DNA from: Olsenella uli
GTDB lineage: Bacteria; Actinomycetota; Coriobacteriia; Coriobacteriales; Atopobiaceae
DNA length: 43,149 bases
Assembly (NCBI RefSeq): GCF_901212655.1
Contig: NZ_CAAKON010000051.1
Span: 1-43,149, forward strand
Direction: 5' to 3'
Shown here one piece after another: positions 16,699 through 24,325 of this stretch (position 1 is the first letter of the stretch; each line of letters opens with the position of its first letter). The position numbers were made by a program, and so were the translations under genes. The notes beneath the pieces were generated by a model. That model was given only the letters and a program-made list of their open reading frames with translations. It did no database searches and was not told where the DNA came from.

Positions 16699-18081
16699 GT
16701 GGGTCTCAGGGGTTCCGTGGCCCAGGGCCTGGGCCGAGCCACGTCATGGGGCCTGCGGACGGTGCTTGGGCGCTCCGCCTCGCAGCTGCCCGGGCGCGTG
16801 GCGCTGACGGTTGACCCGCACCTCATCGGCGAGCTGGCGCACAAGCTGCGTCGCGGCTCGGTGGTGGTGTGCGGCACCAACGGCAAGACCACGACGAACA
16901 ACGTGCTGGCAAACGCCATCGAGGCGAGCGGCGCCACGGTGCTGTGCAACCGCGCGGGCGCCAACATGGCCCCGGGCGTGGCGGCGGCACTTTTGCCCGG
17001 CAGCTCCGCCGACTGGGGCGTCATGGAGGCCGACGAGCTCTCCACCATCAACATCCTGCCCGAGCTTCGTCCGCGCTACCTCGTGCTGCTCAATCTCTTC
17101 CGTGACCAGCTTGACCGCGCCGGCGAGATCGACCGCGTGCAGGACGTCATTGTGAGCGCGCTTGCCGCCTCGCCGGAGACGGTGCTCGTTGCCTGCGGAG
17201 ACGACCCGCTCACCATGGGCGTGGCGCGCCGTGCGGCCGAGGCGGGCACCAAGGTCATGACCTTTGGCATTGCGGAGGACCTGCACCTGCCGGCAGACCG
17301 CGTGCCCGAGGCCCGCTTCTGCCAGGTGTGCGGGGCCGAGCTCGGCTACGCCTACCGCAGCTACGCGCAGCTGGGCGCCTTCCTGTGCCCCAACGGGGAC
17401 TTCTCGCGCCCCAAGCTCACCTGGCGCGCCACGAACGTGGCCGTGGGCCGCACGGGCGTGGGCTTTGACGTGGCGGGCGAGGGCATCGACGGCACGGTGC
17501 GCGTGCGCGCGAGCTTCGGCGGCGTGTACATGGTCTACAACCTGCTGGCCGCATTCGTGGCCGCCCAGCTCGCCGGGGTTGACGCCGAGACCTTCCAGCG
17601 CGCGTTGGATGGCTACCACCCCGAGAATGGCCGCCTGCAGCACTTCCGTGTGGACGGGCGCGAGGTGGTGCTCAACCTCGCCAAGAACCCCACGGGCTTC
17701 AACCAGAACATCTCGCTCATGCTTGCGGACGACCGCAAGAAAGCCGCCTTCTTCGTCATCAACGACGACTACAACGACGGCAAGGACATCTCCTGGATAT
17801 GGGACGTGGACTTCGAGCGCCTGGCCGTGGGGGCCGAGCGCGTCCACGGCCAGGCGGCGGAGCCCGGTGACCTCACCGTGGTGGCCGGCGGGCACCGTGC
17901 CGAGGACGTGCGCGTGCGCATGAAGTACGCCGGCATCCAGGCGCCTGTGGCCCACACCGTGCGCGAGGCGCTGGACGCCGTGAGCGACCTGCCTGTGGAG
18001 CAGCCGCTCTACGTGCTCACGAACTACTCGGCGCTCTGGCCGGCCAAGGCCGAGCTGGAGGGAATGGGGGAGCGCCTGTGA
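16699..18081 (+). CDS. murT: Lipid II isoglutaminyl synthase, ligase subunit MurT
   Basis: 460 aa. With GatD it amidates the alpha-carboxyl of D-Glu in lipid II. A Mur-ligase central domain has the P-loop GTNGKTTT (59-66) and EADELSTINILPELRPRY; the DUF1727-type C-terminal domain contains NDDYNDGKDISWIWDVDFE. The zinc-ribbon insertion shows C208-x2-C211 and C230, but the usual fourth Cys position is Gly233 (CPNGDF), so metal binding may be altered. GTG 16699 was chosen, 1 nt after the asp23 stop with GGCGGAG just upstream. The gatD start overlaps its stop as GTGA. Confidence 0.93.
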   Translation: MGLRGSVAQGLGRATSWGLRTVLGRSASQLPGRVALTVDPHLIGELAHKLRRGSVVVCGTNGKTTTNNVLANAIEASGATVLCNRAGANMAPGVAAALLPGSSADWGVMEADELSTINILPELRPRYLVLLNLFRDQLDRAGEIDRVQDVIVSALAASPETVLVACGDDPLTMGVARRAAEAGTKVMTFGIAEDLHLPADRVPEARFCQVCGAELGYAYRSYAQLGAFLCPNGDFSRPKLTWRATNVAVGRTGVGFDVAGEGIDGTVRVRASFGGVYMVYNLLAAFVAAQLAGVDAETFQRALDGYHPENGRLQHFRVDGREVVLNLAKNPTGFNQNISLMLADDRKKAAFFVINDDYNDGKDISWIWDVDFERLAVGAERVHGQAAEPGDLTVVAGGHRAEDVRVRMKYAGIQAPVAHTVREALDAVSDLPVEQPLYVLTNYSALWPAKAELEGMGERL

Positions 18082-18926
18082 GCGACGACATGACTGCGCG
18101 GCGCGAGGCGGAGGCCATCACTGCGGCTGTGAATGCTGCCGCCTGGACGGGGCCGGCCGCAGGCGACGGTGCCGGCGGCACGGCGGGCGGCCGCTCCTTG
18201 CGCATCGCGCACCTCTACCCGGAGCTCCTGAACCTCTACGGAGACTCGGGCAACATCCTCACGCTGCGCAAGCGCCTCGAGTGGCGCGGCATTGGCTGCA
18301 AGGTGGACGAGGTCCACGTGGACGACCGCCCCAGCTTTGTGGGCGTGGACGTCGCCTTCATCGGCGGCGGCTCAGACCGCGAGCAGAAGATCGTCTGCGA
18401 CCACTTGCTCGCCGAGCAGGCGGAGCTCCGCGCCTTCGTGGAGGACGGAGGCGTGCTGCTCGCCGTCTGTGGTGGCTACCAGCTGCTGGGGCACTCCTAC
18501 CTCATGGGAGACGAGAAGGTCGAGGGCCTCTCACTCGTGGACCTCTTCACGGACCGCGGCAGCCCCCGCCTGATCGGCAACATCGCGGTGGAGAGCCGCA
18601 TCTCGCCGCAGCCGATTGTGGGCTACGAGAACCATGGCGGCCGCACGCATCTGGGCCCGGGGGTGGAGCCGCTCGGCAAGGTCGTGCACGGCCATGGCAA
18701 TGACGGCACTACGGGCGAGGAGGGCTGCCTCTACAAGAACGTGGTGGGCACCTACATCCACGGGCCGCTGCTGCCCAAGAATCCCGGCGTGGCGGACTAC
18801 GTGCTGGGGTGCGCCCTCGAGCGCAAGTATGGCTCGGGCGCGCTCGAGCCCCTCGATGACGAGGCGGAGCTCGCCGCCAACAAGGCCATGTTCGACCGCC
18901 TCGTGAGCGGCGAGGAGAAGGAGTAG
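18078..18926 (+). CDS. gatD: Lipid II isoglutaminyl synthase, glutamine amidotransferase subunit GatD
   Basis: 282 aa. A CobB/CobQ-type class I glutaminase supplying ammonia to MurT. Nucleophile Cys131 is in LLAVCGGYQLLGHSY and the catalytic His228 in GTYIHGPLLPKNP. The family core starts at about residue 41 with LRIAHLYPELLNLYGDSGN; the preceding 40 residues are an Ala/Gly-rich extension absent from typical GatD proteins. GTG 18078 overlaps the murT stop; the in-frame ATG at 18090 is an alternative with no better ribosome site. Last gene of the operon. Confidence 0.93.
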   Translation: MSDDMTARREAEAITAAVNAAAWTGPAAGDGAGGTAGGRSLRIAHLYPELLNLYGDSGNILTLRKRLEWRGIGCKVDEVHVDDRPSFVGVDVAFIGGGSDREQKIVCDHLLAEQAELRAFVEDGGVLLAVCGGYQLLGHSYLMGDEKVEGLSLVDLFTDRGSPRLIGNIAVESRISPQPIVGYENHGGRTHLGPGVEPLGKVVHGHGNDGTTGEEGCLYKNVVGTYIHGPLLPKNPGVADYVLGCALERKYGSGALEPLDDEAELAANKAMFDRLVSGEEKE

Positions 18927-19090
18927 CGCCGCTCGGGCGACGGACCACTCGGGGGCGACGAGTTGCCGCTGTCGCGGATGGCGTCGGCGTGAGCGGCGCC
19001 CGCCGCCGTTATGGCCGATGCCTGGTTCGAGGCGCCGGCGCCTTGCGAGAGGGGTTTCCGCTATTGGCGTGCGATGCCTGCGTGGATGGG

Positions 19091-19118
19091 CCCGCCGCGG
19101 CCTGAGTGCCGCGGCGGG
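19091..19118. terminator. GC-rich hairpin between convergent gatD and M20 genes
   Basis: CCCGCCGCGGC-ctgagt-GCCGCGGCGGG, a perfect 11-bp stem 2 nt beyond the M20 stop. No T-run on either side. Probably serves both converging transcripts. The rest of 18927-19090 shows nothing recognisable. Confidence 0.5.
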
Positions 19119-19120
19119 AC

Positions 19121-20464
19121 CTACTGCGCCAGGAAGTCGTGCGCGTACTGGGCGGCGAGCATGGTGCCACGGATGAAGACCGACTCGTCAGGGTCGTACT
19201 TGGGACTGTGCTGCGGCCACACCTTGCCGCTCTTGTCGGCCGTGCCGGAGCCCAGGAACACGAAGACGCCAGGCTTGCGCTTGAGATACTCGGAGAAGTC
19301 CTCGCCTGGCATCGAGCCCTGGTAGGTGACGAGCGCGTCTGTGCCCAGCACCTCGGTGGCCGCACGGGCCGCGAGCTCGCTCGCCTCGGGCGTGTTCACG
19401 ACGGTGGAGTGCGCCACCTCGTACTGCAGCGTGGCGGTGCAGCCGTAGGCCGCCGCGGTGTCCTGTGCCATGCGCTCCATGAGCTGGGGAATCCTTTTGT
19501 GCGCGGCCTCGTGGAAGGTGCGCACCGTGCCCTCCATCCAGGCCGTTCCGGCCATGACGTTGCGCGCGGTGCCACCGTGGAACTGGCCCACCGTCACCAC
19601 CGCGGGCTCGAACGGGCTCATGTTGCGCGCCACGATGGCCTGGAGGCTCTGGACGATGGCGGCGCCCGCGAGCACCGCGTCGGCGCCCTGGTTGGGCATG
19701 GCGCCGTGGGCGCCGCGACCGGTCACGTCGATGCGCCACCAGTCGGTTGCCGCCATGCGCGGGCCGGCCTCGCAGCTGATCTTGCCTGCCGGGACGTCGC
19801 TCCAGATGTGCTGGCCCCATACACCGTCGACGCCGTCCAGCACGCCGCACTCGATCATGGACTTGGAGCCGTTGCCGCCCTCCTCGGCCGGCTGGAACAC
19901 GAGGCGAATCTCGCCGTGCAGTTCGTCGGTGAGCTTGGTGAGCATGCGCGCCGCGCCCAGCAGCATGGCGCCGTGGCAGTCGTGCCCGCAGGCATGCATG
20001 CAGCCGGGGTTGAGGGACTGGAAGGGCTCGCCGGTCTGCTCGGTCACGGGCAGGGCGTCGATGTCTGCGCGCATCATGAGGCGGCGGCGCGGCTTGCCGT
20101 CCTTGTCGTAGGCGTCCGGCGCCGTACCGCGGATGGTGGCCACCACGCCCGTCTCGCGCGGGCGGGTGTAGGGGATGCCGAGGGCGTCGAGCTCTGCGCA
20201 GATGTGCTCGGTGGAGGCGAACTCCTTGTAGCCAAGCTCTGGATGAGCGTGGAGCCAGCGGCGCTGGTCGATGACGTAGTCCGAGGTCTCGGGGGCCATC
20301 TCGTGAATCTTGTCGGCAGCCCGGGCGCTGTCGTCTGCGTGGGCGAGGCGCTCGTGGGCGTTGCGGGCGATGGCGCCCAGCGCCTCGCGCGCCTGCTCGC
20401 GGGCCTCGCGATGCACCTCCCCGCGAGACTTGATGCGTGACGTTGTGCTCGACCTGGCGTCCAT
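19121..20464 (-). CDS. M20 family amidohydrolase (N-acyl amino acid / peptide amidase type)
   Basis: 447 aa cytoplasmic metallohydrolase expected to release amino acids from N-acyl or small peptide substrates. Metal-binding MHACGHDCHG (Cys159, His161, Asp162), followed by VFQPAEEGGNGSK with the catalytic/metal glutamates, GRGAHGAMPNQGADAV of the lid domain and GSMPGEDFSEYL. The first about 65 residues form a charged Arg/Glu/Ala-rich helix-like extension before the usual start region (DYVIDQRRWLHAHPELGYKEF). Start at 20464 because GGGAG precedes that ATG; an internal Met about 57 codons further in is an alternative. The exact substrate cannot be told. Confidence 0.88.
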   Translation of the reverse strand: MDARSSTTSRIKSRGEVHREAREQAREALGAIARNAHERLAHADDSARAADKIHEMAPETSDYVIDQRRWLHAHPELGYKEFASTEHICAELDALGIPYTRPRETGVVATIRGTAPDAYDKDGKPRRRLMMRADIDALPVTEQTGEPFQSLNPGCMHACGHDCHGAMLLGAARMLTKLTDELHGEIRLVFQPAEEGGNGSKSMIECGVLDGVDGVWGQHIWSDVPAGKISCEAGPRMAATDWWRIDVTGRGAHGAMPNQGADAVLAGAAIVQSLQAIVARNMSPFEPAVVTVGQFHGGTARNVMAGTAWMEGTVRTFHEAAHKRIPQLMERMAQDTAAAYGCTATLQYEVAHSTVVNTPEASELAARAATEVLGTDALVTYQGSMPGEDFSEYLKRKPGVFVFLGSGTADKSGKVWPQHSPKYDPDESVFIRGTMLAAQYAHDFLAQ

Positions 20465-20788
20465 GTGAGCTCCCAACCCGCCGCGGCGCTTTGCTGCGGC
20501 GTCGGATTCGAACCGGCCGCGATGGCTCGTGCGGCCGCGCTTGCCTATGGGCAGGGTAGCACGCGAGGGGCTTGCGCGGCCAAGGGAGGCGCGGCGCCAT
20601 GGGGCGAGGCACGCGGCGCATGGGTGCGACTCGGCATCGTGGGGCCACGCGGCACCGTGGCTCCAGGCCACCGCCCAGTCAACGGGGCCGCGTGGCCAAG
20701 CGGGGCGTCGCCCGCCTGCGCACCCGGGCTTACGGGGCGCGCGCCCAACCGTGGCTCTTGAATCTGCCATGGCATACGTCGCATTTGG
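20465..20788. other. Divergent intergenic region between the M20 gene and the TPP riboswitch
   Basis: About 320 nt with no supported gene. It holds a minus-strand TACCCT (20551-20556), a possible -10 for the M20 gene, and on the minus strand the 11-mer GGTTCGAATCC (20504-20514) that matches a tRNA T-arm, but no flanking tRNA could be folded. The remainder is GC-rich with no clear motif. Confidence 0.5.
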
Positions 20789-20794
20789 TACACT
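20789..20794 (+). promoter_or_regulatory. Candidate -10 box (TACACT) of the thiamine operon
   Basis: TACACT within TTTGGTACACT, about 6-10 nt before the start of the TPP riboswitch, the expected distance for a transcription start. Confidence 0.45.
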
Positions 20795-20798
20795 GCCT

Positions 20799-20884
20799 GA
20801 GGACGAGGGGAGCTGGGGCAAGCCCGGCTGAGAGGGAGGCAATCCTCCGACCCGACCTGATCTGGGTAATGCCAGCGTAGGGAC
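20799..20884 (+). ncRNA. TPP riboswitch (THI element)
   Basis: The two diagnostic cores are intact: GGCTGAGA (20826-20833) and, after a GGAGG/CCTCC stem, CTGATCTGGGTAATGCCAGCG (20857-20877) followed by TAGGGA. It lies 77 nt before the start of the MTH1187-like gene, so thiamine pyrophosphate should turn down the downstream operon. Whether control is by terminator or ribosome-site masking was not resolved; no strong U-tract terminator is visible before the start codon. Confidence 0.95.
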
Positions 20885-20960
20885 CGACTCGCGCGAAAGC
20901 GCACCACGGCCCTTGCCTGTGGCGGGGGGGCGTGCCCTCGCGGAAAGCGAGGTTCTGACT

Positions 20961-21329
20961 ATGGAGTGCAGCGTGGCCATCCAGGTACTGCCAATGGACG
21001 CCGCAAGTGACGAGGAGACCGTCCGCGTCGTGGACGCCGTCATCGCCGAAATCGAGAAATACGACGTGAACCCCTACGTGGGGCCGTTCGAGACCACCAT
21101 CGAGGGCGACTACGACACCTGCATGGACGTGCTCAAGAACTGCCAGCTCGTGGCCGCCAAGGCCGGGTGCGGGCACGTCATGACGTACGTCAAGATCAAC
21201 TATCGCCCCGGTGGCTCGGTGCTCTCGACCGAGCAGAAGGTGGGCAAGTACCACGCCACGGACTCTGCCTTCGGGGCTACCGGCATCTCCGAGGGCTGCG
21301 GCTTCACACGCCCGGGCGAGGGGGCATAG
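20961..21329 (+). CDS. Thiamine-binding protein, MTH1187/YkoF-like (DUF77)
   Basis: 122 aa, a single ferredoxin-like-fold domain. Typical features are the strand CSVAIQVLPMD, VDAVIAEIEKYDVNPYVGPFETTIEGDYD and a conserved helix with Cys. Relatives bind thiamine or its hydroxymethylpyrimidine precursor. ATG 20961 was chosen, preceded by GAGGTT and placed right after the TPP riboswitch; the longer in-frame reading runs back into the riboswitch 3' flank. First gene of the thiamine operon; the permease starts 4 nt after its stop. Confidence 0.88.
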   Translation: MECSVAIQVLPMDAASDEETVRVVDAVIAEIEKYDVNPYVGPFETTIEGDYDTCMDVLKNCQLVAAKAGCGHVMTYVKINYRPGGSVLSTEQKVGKYHATDSAFGATGISEGCGFTRPGEGA

Positions 21330-21333
21330 GGCC

Positions 21334-22149
21334 ATGGCCGCCAACGCGAAGGGGCGCGGGGCGGCTGGGGCTGGGGGCACCCGGGAGCGCTTCGACCATA
21401 GCCGTTGGCTCGCGCCCGCGCTCACCGTCGTGGGCGTGCTCGTCATCTGGCAGCTCGCGTGCTCCGTGGGCCTCGTGCCAAGCTATCTCCTGCCGAGTCC
21501 GGTGCAGGTGGTCGAGGCGCTCGCCACCGACGCCGGTCTGCTGGCGGGGCACGCGGTCGTCACGATTGAGGAGGCGGTGGTTGGCCTCGTGCTCGGCGTG
21601 CTCGTGGGCTTTGGGGTTGCCCTGCTCATGGACCGCTTCGAGCTCGTGTACCGCGCGTTGGATCCGCTTATCACCATCTCGCAGACCATTCCCACCGTGG
21701 CCATCGCGCCGCTGCTCGTGCTCTGGTTTGGCTACGATTTGCTGCCCAAGGTGCTGCTCGTGGTGCTCACGACGTTCTTTCCGGTTACGGTGGCGCTTGC
21801 GAGTGGCTTCAGGAGCGTGGACCCAGACGTCGTCGACCTCATGCGCACGATGAACGCGAGCCGCTGGCAGGTCTTCCGCTTTGCCAAGCTTCCTGCGTCG
21901 GCCGGCCAGTTCTTCGCCGGCCTGCGCATCAGCGCCACGTATGCCGTTGTGGGTGCCGTGGTGGCCGAATGGCTCGGCGGCTTTTCCGGCCTGGGCGTGT
22001 ACATGACGCGCGTGCGCAAGTCGTACTCCTACGACAAGATGTTCGCCGTCATCCTGCTCATCTCGGTGCTGTCGCTGCTGCTCATGGGCCTCGTGGGGCT
22101 CATTCAGCGCGGCTGCATGCCGTGGGAGCGCGCGGAGCGCAAGAAGTAG
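21334..22149 (+). CDS. ABC transporter permease of a thiamine-precursor (HMP) importer, ThiX-like
   Basis: 271 aa BPD-type permease with about six helices. The EAA loop reads MNASRWQVFRFAKLPASAGQFFAGLRISATYAVVGAVVAEWLGG. The short polar N-terminus is Gly/Ala-rich. It resembles SsuC/ThiX permeases; thiamine-precursor specificity is inferred from the upstream TPP riboswitch and the THI5-like binding protein downstream. The ATG is 4 nt after the preceding stop. A 176-nt GC-rich gap with small hairpins separates it from the binding protein. Confidence 0.87.
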   Translation: MAANAKGRGAAGAGGTRERFDHSRWLAPALTVVGVLVIWQLACSVGLVPSYLLPSPVQVVEALATDAGLLAGHAVVTIEEAVVGLVLGVLVGFGVALLMDRFELVYRALDPLITISQTIPTVAIAPLLVLWFGYDLLPKVLLVVLTTFFPVTVALASGFRSVDPDVVDLMRTMNASRWQVFRFAKLPASAGQFFAGLRISATYAVVGAVVAEWLGGFSGLGVYMTRVRKSYSYDKMFAVILLISVLSLLLMGLVGLIQRGCMPWERAERKK

Positions 22150-22325
22150 GGCCTAGGGGCGCCCTCGCGTGCCTCGCGGCGCGCCCCGCCTTGGGCGAGG
22201 CCGTGGCGCCGGCACGCAACAGCCCCGCGCCTTGCGGTCCGCGGTGGGGTCGCTGCGTGCTTCCGGCATCCGCCGCGTGACTTCGGCATCCAATCTCAGC
22301 AACCATTCCTACGAAGGGATCAACC

Positions 22326-23387
22326 ATGAACAATCGCACCATCTCGCGTCGCTGGTTCGTCGGAGCCTCCGGCATCGCCGCCGCCACGGCGGGCCTTGCC
22401 CTCGCCGGCTGCGGCCAGAGCGGCAGCAACGGCGGTCAGGCGGCCGCGTCGGGCGCCAGCGCCACCTCCGGCTCCGGTGACGCCACGAAGCTCACCTTCG
22501 TCCTCGACTACACGCCCAACACCAACCACACGGGCATCTACGTGGCCATTGCCAAGGGCTACTACGCCGAGGAGGGCCTGGACGTGGAGGTCGTGCAGCC
22601 GCCCGAGGACGGCGCCGACGCGCTCGTGGGCACCGGCAAGGCCCAGCTTGGCATGAGCTACCAGGATGTCATGGCCAACTACCTCGGCTCCGACGACCCG
22701 CTGCCCGTCACGGCCATCGCCGCCACCATCCAGCACAACACGAGCGGCATCATGAGCCGCCAGGGCGACGGCATCACGCGCCCCAAGGGCATGGAGGGCA
22801 AGCGTTACGCCACGTGGGACCAGGACGTCGAGAAGGCCATCGTCAAGAGCGTCGTGGAGACCGACGGCGGCGACTTCTCTAAGGTTCAGCTCATTCCGGC
22901 CGGCACCTCCGACGAGGTGAGCGGTCTCAAGGCCAACGAGTTCGACTGCATCTGGGTCTACGAGGCCTGGGCCGTGCAGAACGCGAAGGTCCAGGGCTTC
23001 GCCTATGACTACTTCGCCTTCCGCGACATCGACTCGGCGTTCGACTACTACACGCCGGTGGTCATCGCCAACAACGACTTCCTCAAGGACAACCCCGACC
23101 AGGCCAAGGCCTTCCTGCGTGCCACCAAGAAGGGCTTCGAGTTTGCCGAGCAGAATGCCGACGAGGCCGCGCAGATCCTTGTTGACGCCGCGCCCGAGGT
23201 TGACCCCGAGCTGGCCAAGACGAGCCAGGAGTTCCTTGCGGATCAGTACACCGCCGATGCCTCCAGCTGGGGCGTCATCGACGGTGAGCGCTGGGCGAAG
23301 TTCTACACGTGGATGAACGACAACCAGCTCACCCCGGTGGCGCTCGACACCAACGGCGGCTTCTCGATGGACTACCTGGAGGCGTAG
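22326..23387 (+). CDS. NMT1/THI5-like ABC substrate-binding protein, Tat-type lipoprotein
   Basis: 353 aa. The signal peptide combines a twin-arginine motif (SRRWFVG, 7-13) with a lipobox LAGC (Cys29), so export by Tat and lipidation by Lgt are predicted. A Ser/Gly/Ala linker follows, then a THI5-type domain from about residue 54 (LTFVLDYTPNTNHTGIYVA, YYAEEGLDVEVVQPPEDG, GKAQLGMSYQD). Expected ligand is a pyrimidine precursor of thiamine, inferred from riboswitch control and the family. GAAGGGATC precedes the ATG. The ATPase gene follows 2 nt after the stop. Confidence 0.92.
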   Translation: MNNRTISRRWFVGASGIAAATAGLALAGCGQSGSNGGQAAASGASATSGSGDATKLTFVLDYTPNTNHTGIYVAIAKGYYAEEGLDVEVVQPPEDGADALVGTGKAQLGMSYQDVMANYLGSDDPLPVTAIAATIQHNTSGIMSRQGDGITRPKGMEGKRYATWDQDVEKAIVKSVVETDGGDFSKVQLIPAGTSDEVSGLKANEFDCIWVYEAWAVQNAKVQGFAYDYFAFRDIDSAFDYYTPVVIANNDFLKDNPDQAKAFLRATKKGFEFAEQNADEAAQILVDAAPEVDPELAKTSQEFLADQYTADASSWGVIDGERWAKFYTWMNDNQLTPVALDTNGGFSMDYLEA

Positions 23388-23389
23388 TG

Positions 23390-24268
23390 ATGTCTGGTGC
23401 GCAGGGGCAGGCGGCTTGGGTCGGGGCCGCCGGTGCGGTGGGGTCGTCTGCCGGCGCGCGCATGGGCGAGGCGGCAGACGCGGGTGCCGGTGCGGCAGCC
23501 GGCGTGGGTGCCGATGCGGCGGCGCTCGAGGTCGAGGACCTTTCGCTCTCGTGGGACGGCTCGCCTGTGGTGCGCGGCGTTTCGCTCGCCGTTGCGGCGG
23601 GCGAGATGGTGTGCCTGGTGGGACGCTCCGGCTGCGGCAAGACGACGCTCTTCCACGGCCTGGCGGGCCTCTCCGTGCCCGATGCCGGGCGCGTGCTGCT
23701 GCATGGCGAGGATGTGACCGGCAAGCCCGGGCGCGTCTCGTACATGCTGCAGAAGGACCTGCTGCTGCCCCAGCGCACCATCATCGACAACGTGTGCCTG
23801 CCGCTGCTGCTGGCCGGCGCGGCCAAGCGCGAGGCCCGCGCCAAGGCCGAGCCGCTCTTCGAGCGCTTTGGCCTGGCGGGCACCGAGCGCAGCTACCCGA
23901 GTCAGCTCTCCGGCGGCATGCGCCAGCGCGCGGCCCTGCTGCGCACCTACCTCATGGACAACGACGTGGTGCTCATGGACGAGCCGTTCAGCGCGCTCGA
24001 CGCTCTCACGCGCCGCGACATGCGCGGCTGGTTCCTGTCCATGGTGAGCGACCTTGGCATCTCGTGCGTGCTCATCACGCACGACGTGGACGAGGCCGTG
24101 GAGATGGCCGACCGCATCCTCGTGATGCGTGGCCGTCCCAACGAGGGCGAACCGAGCTCGCTCGTGGGCGAGGTGGCCATCGCCGCCCCGCGTGCCGAGC
24201 GAGCCGACTGGCTGCTCACGCCCGACTCCCTCGCCGTCAAGCGTCGCGTCCTCGAGCTGCTGGGGTAG
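23390..24268 (+). CDS. ABC transporter ATP-binding protein of the thiamine-precursor importer, ThiZ-like
   Basis: 292 aa. Walker A GRSGCGKTT (78-86), Q-loop region YMLQKDLLLPQRT, signature LSGGMRQR, Walker B VVLMDEP, H-loop LITHDVDEA: a complete SsuB/TauB/ThiZ-class ATPase. The first about 45 residues are an Ala/Gly-rich tail not seen in typical members. ATG 23390 was chosen because GGAGG is 7 nt upstream; a GTG one codon earlier overlaps the preceding stop. Last gene of the TPP-controlled operon. Confidence 0.92.
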   Translation: MSGAQGQAAWVGAAGAVGSSAGARMGEAADAGAGAAAGVGADAAALEVEDLSLSWDGSPVVRGVSLAVAAGEMVCLVGRSGCGKTTLFHGLAGLSVPDAGRVLLHGEDVTGKPGRVSYMLQKDLLLPQRTIIDNVCLPLLLAGAAKREARAKAEPLFERFGLAGTERSYPSQLSGGMRQRAALLRTYLMDNDVVLMDEPFSALDALTRRDMRGWFLSMVSDLGISCVLITHDVDEAVEMADRILVMRGRPNEGEPSSLVGEVAIAAPRAERADWLLTPDSLAVKRRVLELLG

Positions 24269-24281
24269 GGGCGGGGCGGCG

Positions 24282-24296
24282 GAGCCTATCAGGCTC
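24282..24296 (+). terminator. Short hairpin after the thiamine-precursor ABC operon
   Basis: GAGCCT-atc-AGGCTC followed by TT. Small and lacking a long T-run, but it lies in the 57-nt gap between converging genes. Confidence 0.35.
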
Positions 24297-24325
24297 TTCG
24301 TGGCTTAAGCGCCCGGCCAGGTGGT

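Noticed and set aside
20504..20514. GGTTCGAATCC on the minus strand, a canonical tRNA T-loop box
   Set aside because: No matching acceptor, D-arm or anticodon arm could be paired around it, and only four of five flanking pairs form; too little for a tRNA or attachment-site claim.
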